From contig JAOAUC010000040.1 in assembly GCA_030157785.1 (NCBI GenBank), positions 62,001-126,000 of the forward strand: 64,000 nucleotides of DNA. Reading direction: 5' to 3'. The stretch is from Zoogloea oleivorans (GTDB lineage Bacteria; Pseudomonadota; Gammaproteobacteria; Burkholderiales; Rhodocyclaceae). The position numbers and the translations under genes are program-made. This document shows, one piece after another, positions 62,389 to 64,000 of the stretch. Under the pieces are notes generated by a model. That model did not search any database. It was not told the origin of the DNA and worked only from the letters and a program-made list of their open reading frames with translations. Numbering within the stretch: the first letter of the stretch is position 1; each line of letters begins with the position of its first letter.

Positions 62389-62979
62389 TCAGGCGCCGAA
62401 GTTGGCGGACGCGAAATCCCAGTTGGCCAGGCTGGCCAGGAAGGTTTCGACGAACTTCGGACGGGCGTTGCGGTAGTCGATGTAGTAGGCGTGTTCCCAC
62501 ACGTCGATGGTCAGCAGCGGCTTGCCTTCGCCGGTCTTCAGCGGGTTGCCGGCGGCGCCGGTGTTGGCGATGTCGACGGTGCCGTCGGCCTTCTTCACCA
62601 GCCAGGTCCAGCCGGAGCCGAAGTTGCCGACCGCGGAAGCCTGGAAGGCCTTCTTGAACTCTTCGAAGGAGCCCCACTTGGCGTTGATGGCATCAGCCAG
62701 CGCGCCAGAGGGAGCGCCGCCGCCGTTCGGCTTCAGCGAGCTCCAGAAGAAGGTGTGGTTCCACACCTGAGCGGCGTTGTTGTAGATGCCGCCGGCCGGG
62801 GCCTTCAGGAAGGTTTCTTCCACGGACAGGTTTTCGTACTCGGTGCCCGGGATGAGGTTGTTCAGGTTGGTCACATAGGCTTGATGGTGCTTGCCGTAGT
62901 GGTACTCGAAGGTTTCTTCGGAAATGTGCGGGGCCAGGGCGTTCTTGGCAAAGGGCAGTTCGGGCAGGGTGTGAGCCAT
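62389..62979 (-). CDS. sodB: Iron superoxide dismutase
   Basis: A 196-residue FeSOD that converts superoxide to peroxide and oxygen in the cytoplasm. The metal ligands are His27, His75, Asp159 and His163 (DVWEHAYYIDY). The FeSOD-specific AAQVWNHTFFWSSL with Gln71, and NFGSGWTWLV, separate it from manganese enzymes. It has a GGAGAAAATCAC leader. A hairpin CCGACTA/TAGTCGG (63009-63025) sits just upstream of it in the sodB-xseA gap; its role is unclear. Confidence 0.96.
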   Translation of the reverse strand: MAHTLPELPFAKNALAPHISEETFEYHYGKHHQAYVTNLNNLIPGTEYENLSVEETFLKAPAGGIYNNAAQVWNHTFFWSSLKPNGGGAPSGALADAINAKWGSFEEFKKAFQASAVGNFGSGWTWLVKKADGTVDIANTGAAGNPLKTGEGKPLLTIDVWEHAYYIDYRNARPKFVETFLASLANWDFASANFGA

Positions 62980-63100
62980 GTGATTTTCTCCGGGGTGTTG
63001 GAAATTGTCCGACTATTCTAGTCGGGATTCGATTCTCTGCACAATCGGACGCGGCGCGCCCCATCCGGGCGCCGGTGCCATTTGCTATTTTGCACTGCAA

Positions 63101-64000
63101 CTAGCCATTTTGCTTGTCCACCGTTGCATCGACGCTGCCGTCATGGAATTCGACCTGGATTCGCGCGCCAGGATTGAGAGCGCTTGCGTCGCGGACGATC
63201 AGGCCGGCTTCGTCTCGGGTGATGCTGTAGCCGCGTGCCAGCACGCCGCGAGGGTCGAGGTGTGCCAGGTGTTGCTGGAGGGCGTCGAGCTTGCCGCGCT
63301 GGCGTTCCAGCAGGCTGCCGGCGGCGCGCTGGAGGCGCTGTGCAAGGGCTTCCAGTCTGGCCTGCTGGCTGGCGATGTCCGGACGGCGGGCGGCGAGGCG
63401 TAGCCCGAGGGTGGCCAGCCGCGCTTCGCGGACGGCGATCAACTGGCGGCTGCGGGATGTCAGGCGTTGCTCGAGATTGGCGAGACGCATCCGCGCCGCT
63501 TCGATGCGCTGGCGTGGATGCGTCAGGCGTGCCGCTGCCCGGTCCACACGCTGGGCGGCCGTTTCGAGGCGGCGGTCCATGGCCCGCGTCAGGCGGGCGC
63601 CGAGTTGCGTCAGGCTGTCCCGCAGTTCCACGAAGCCGGCGCTGGCCAGTTCGGCAGCGGCGGTCGGTGTGGCTGCGCGCAGGTCGGCGGCAAAGTCGGC
63701 GATGCTCACATCGGTTTCGTGGCCGACGCCGCAGATCACCGGCAGCGGACAGGCTCGAATGGCCCGGGCCACTGCCTCGTCATTGAAGGCGGCGAGGTCT
63801 TCGAGGCTGCCGCCTCCGCGCACCAGCAGCAACACGTCGTTGCCGTCGGTTGCCGCGCGCTGGCCGGCATTGCGGATGGCCGCTGCAATTTGTGGCGGTG
63901 CGCCGTCGCCCTGTACCGGTGTGGGGTAGAGGGTGATCGGCAGGTGCGGTGCACGGCGCGCCAGGGCCGCGGTGACGTCCCGCCAGGCCGCGGCCTGGGG
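63101..64000 (-). CDS. xseA: Exodeoxyribonuclease VII large subunit, partial
   Basis: The frame is open from the right edge of the window, so the N-terminal part lies outside. The visible 299 residues have LPITLYPTPVQGDGAPPQIAAAIRNAG, NDVLLLVRGGGSLEDLAAFNDEAVARAI, CPLPVICGVGHETDVSIADFAADLRAATPTAAAEL, then a long coiled coil (QRVDRAAARLTHPRQRIEAARMRLANLEQRL) and the C-terminal VLARGYSITRDEAGLIV. These are the XseA catalytic and coiled-coil regions. The large subunit degrades single-stranded DNA; xseB is not here. The minus-strand neighbour sodB lies 121 bases downstream. Confidence 0.94.
   Translation of the reverse strand, partial: PQAAAWRDVTAALARRAPHLPITLYPTPVQGDGAPPQIAAAIRNAGQRAATDGNDVLLLVRGGGSLEDLAAFNDEAVARAIRACPLPVICGVGHETDVSIADFAADLRAATPTAAAELASAGFVELRDSLTQLGARLTRAMDRRLETAAQRVDRAAARLTHPRQRIEAARMRLANLEQRLTSRSRQLIAVREARLATLGLRLAARRPDIASQQARLEALAQRLQRAAGSLLERQRGKLDALQQHLAHLDPRGVLARGYSITRDEAGLIVRDASALNPGARIQVEFHDGSVDATVDKQNG

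Overview
The window is high-GC, gene-dense DNA with short intergenic gaps; no gene-free stretch exceeds 300 bases. The gene set (porin, LysR and AraC regulators, gentisate and 4-hydroxybenzoate catabolism, cyanophycin synthetases, PEP-CTERM proteins with an EpsA-like regulator, SHP-type cytochrome) suggests a betaproteobacterium, most likely Rhodocyclales (Azoarcus/Thauera/Zoogloea-like). That placement is inference; no rRNA is present.

Layout. 1-5742: end of an SDR dehydrogenase, a hotdog thioesterase, a porin, a DmdC-type acyl-CoA dehydrogenase and a CoA-transferase, an acyl-CoA catabolic group; a REP-like palindromic repeat lies before the CoA-transferase. 6023-8236: a chimeric protein with an internal PEP-CTERM sorting signal followed by a sugar-dehydrogenase-like domain. 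8239-13371 (minus): hemerythrin-like protein and a complete livKHMGF-type ABC importer, divergent from a LysR regulator (13612). 14642-16883: pobA and an AraC regulator. 17047: tRNA-Arg(ACG). 17243-20936 (minus): 3-hydroxybenzoate to gentisate to fumarate plus pyruvate (nagX-nagI-nagK-nagL). 20997-24261: phosphatidylserine decarboxylase, a divergent class III aminotransferase and a small membrane protein. 24456-26028: SHP/diheme cytochrome c/cytochrome b561 redox module. 26152-34008: cyanophycin module (DUF1854 protein, ABC exporter with PH-like and zinc-ribbon N-terminus, CphA-prime, CphA). 34028-37041: glpKD. 37096-40031: TonB-like protein, chromate transporter, BamE-like lipoprotein. 40229-45032: sulfate importer operon ending in cysB. 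44968-48412: hydrolase, Na+/H+ antiporter-like protein, orphan ParA with a divergent RHH-like partner, small cysteine protein. 48564-52343: PEP-CTERM protein and a large secreted nuclease. 52541-62301: one tightly overlapping operon for a hybrid type II secretion system (GspG/F/E/D and pseudopilins with PilM/N/O/P-like inner-membrane parts), ending in an EpsA-like LuxR regulator. 62389-64000 (minus): sodB and partial xseA.

How it works together. Two hydroxybenzoate routes flank one tRNA: PobA feeds protocatechuate (ring-cleavage genes not here), and the nag operon takes 3-hydroxybenzoate to central metabolites. An 11-base motif shared by the liv/LysR region and the nag promoter hints at co-regulation. 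Three PEP-CTERM-related elements (the chimera at 6 kb, the protein at 48.5 kb, the EpsA-like regulator at 61.5 kb) imply an exosortase system elsewhere in the genome. The hybrid secretion operon sits divergently beside a nuclease that carries a Sec signal and an RTX-like C-terminus. The most interesting items are the chimeric protein, the hybrid secretion system with a secretin-cohesin fusion, the cyanophycin-associated ABC module, and the shared promoter motif.
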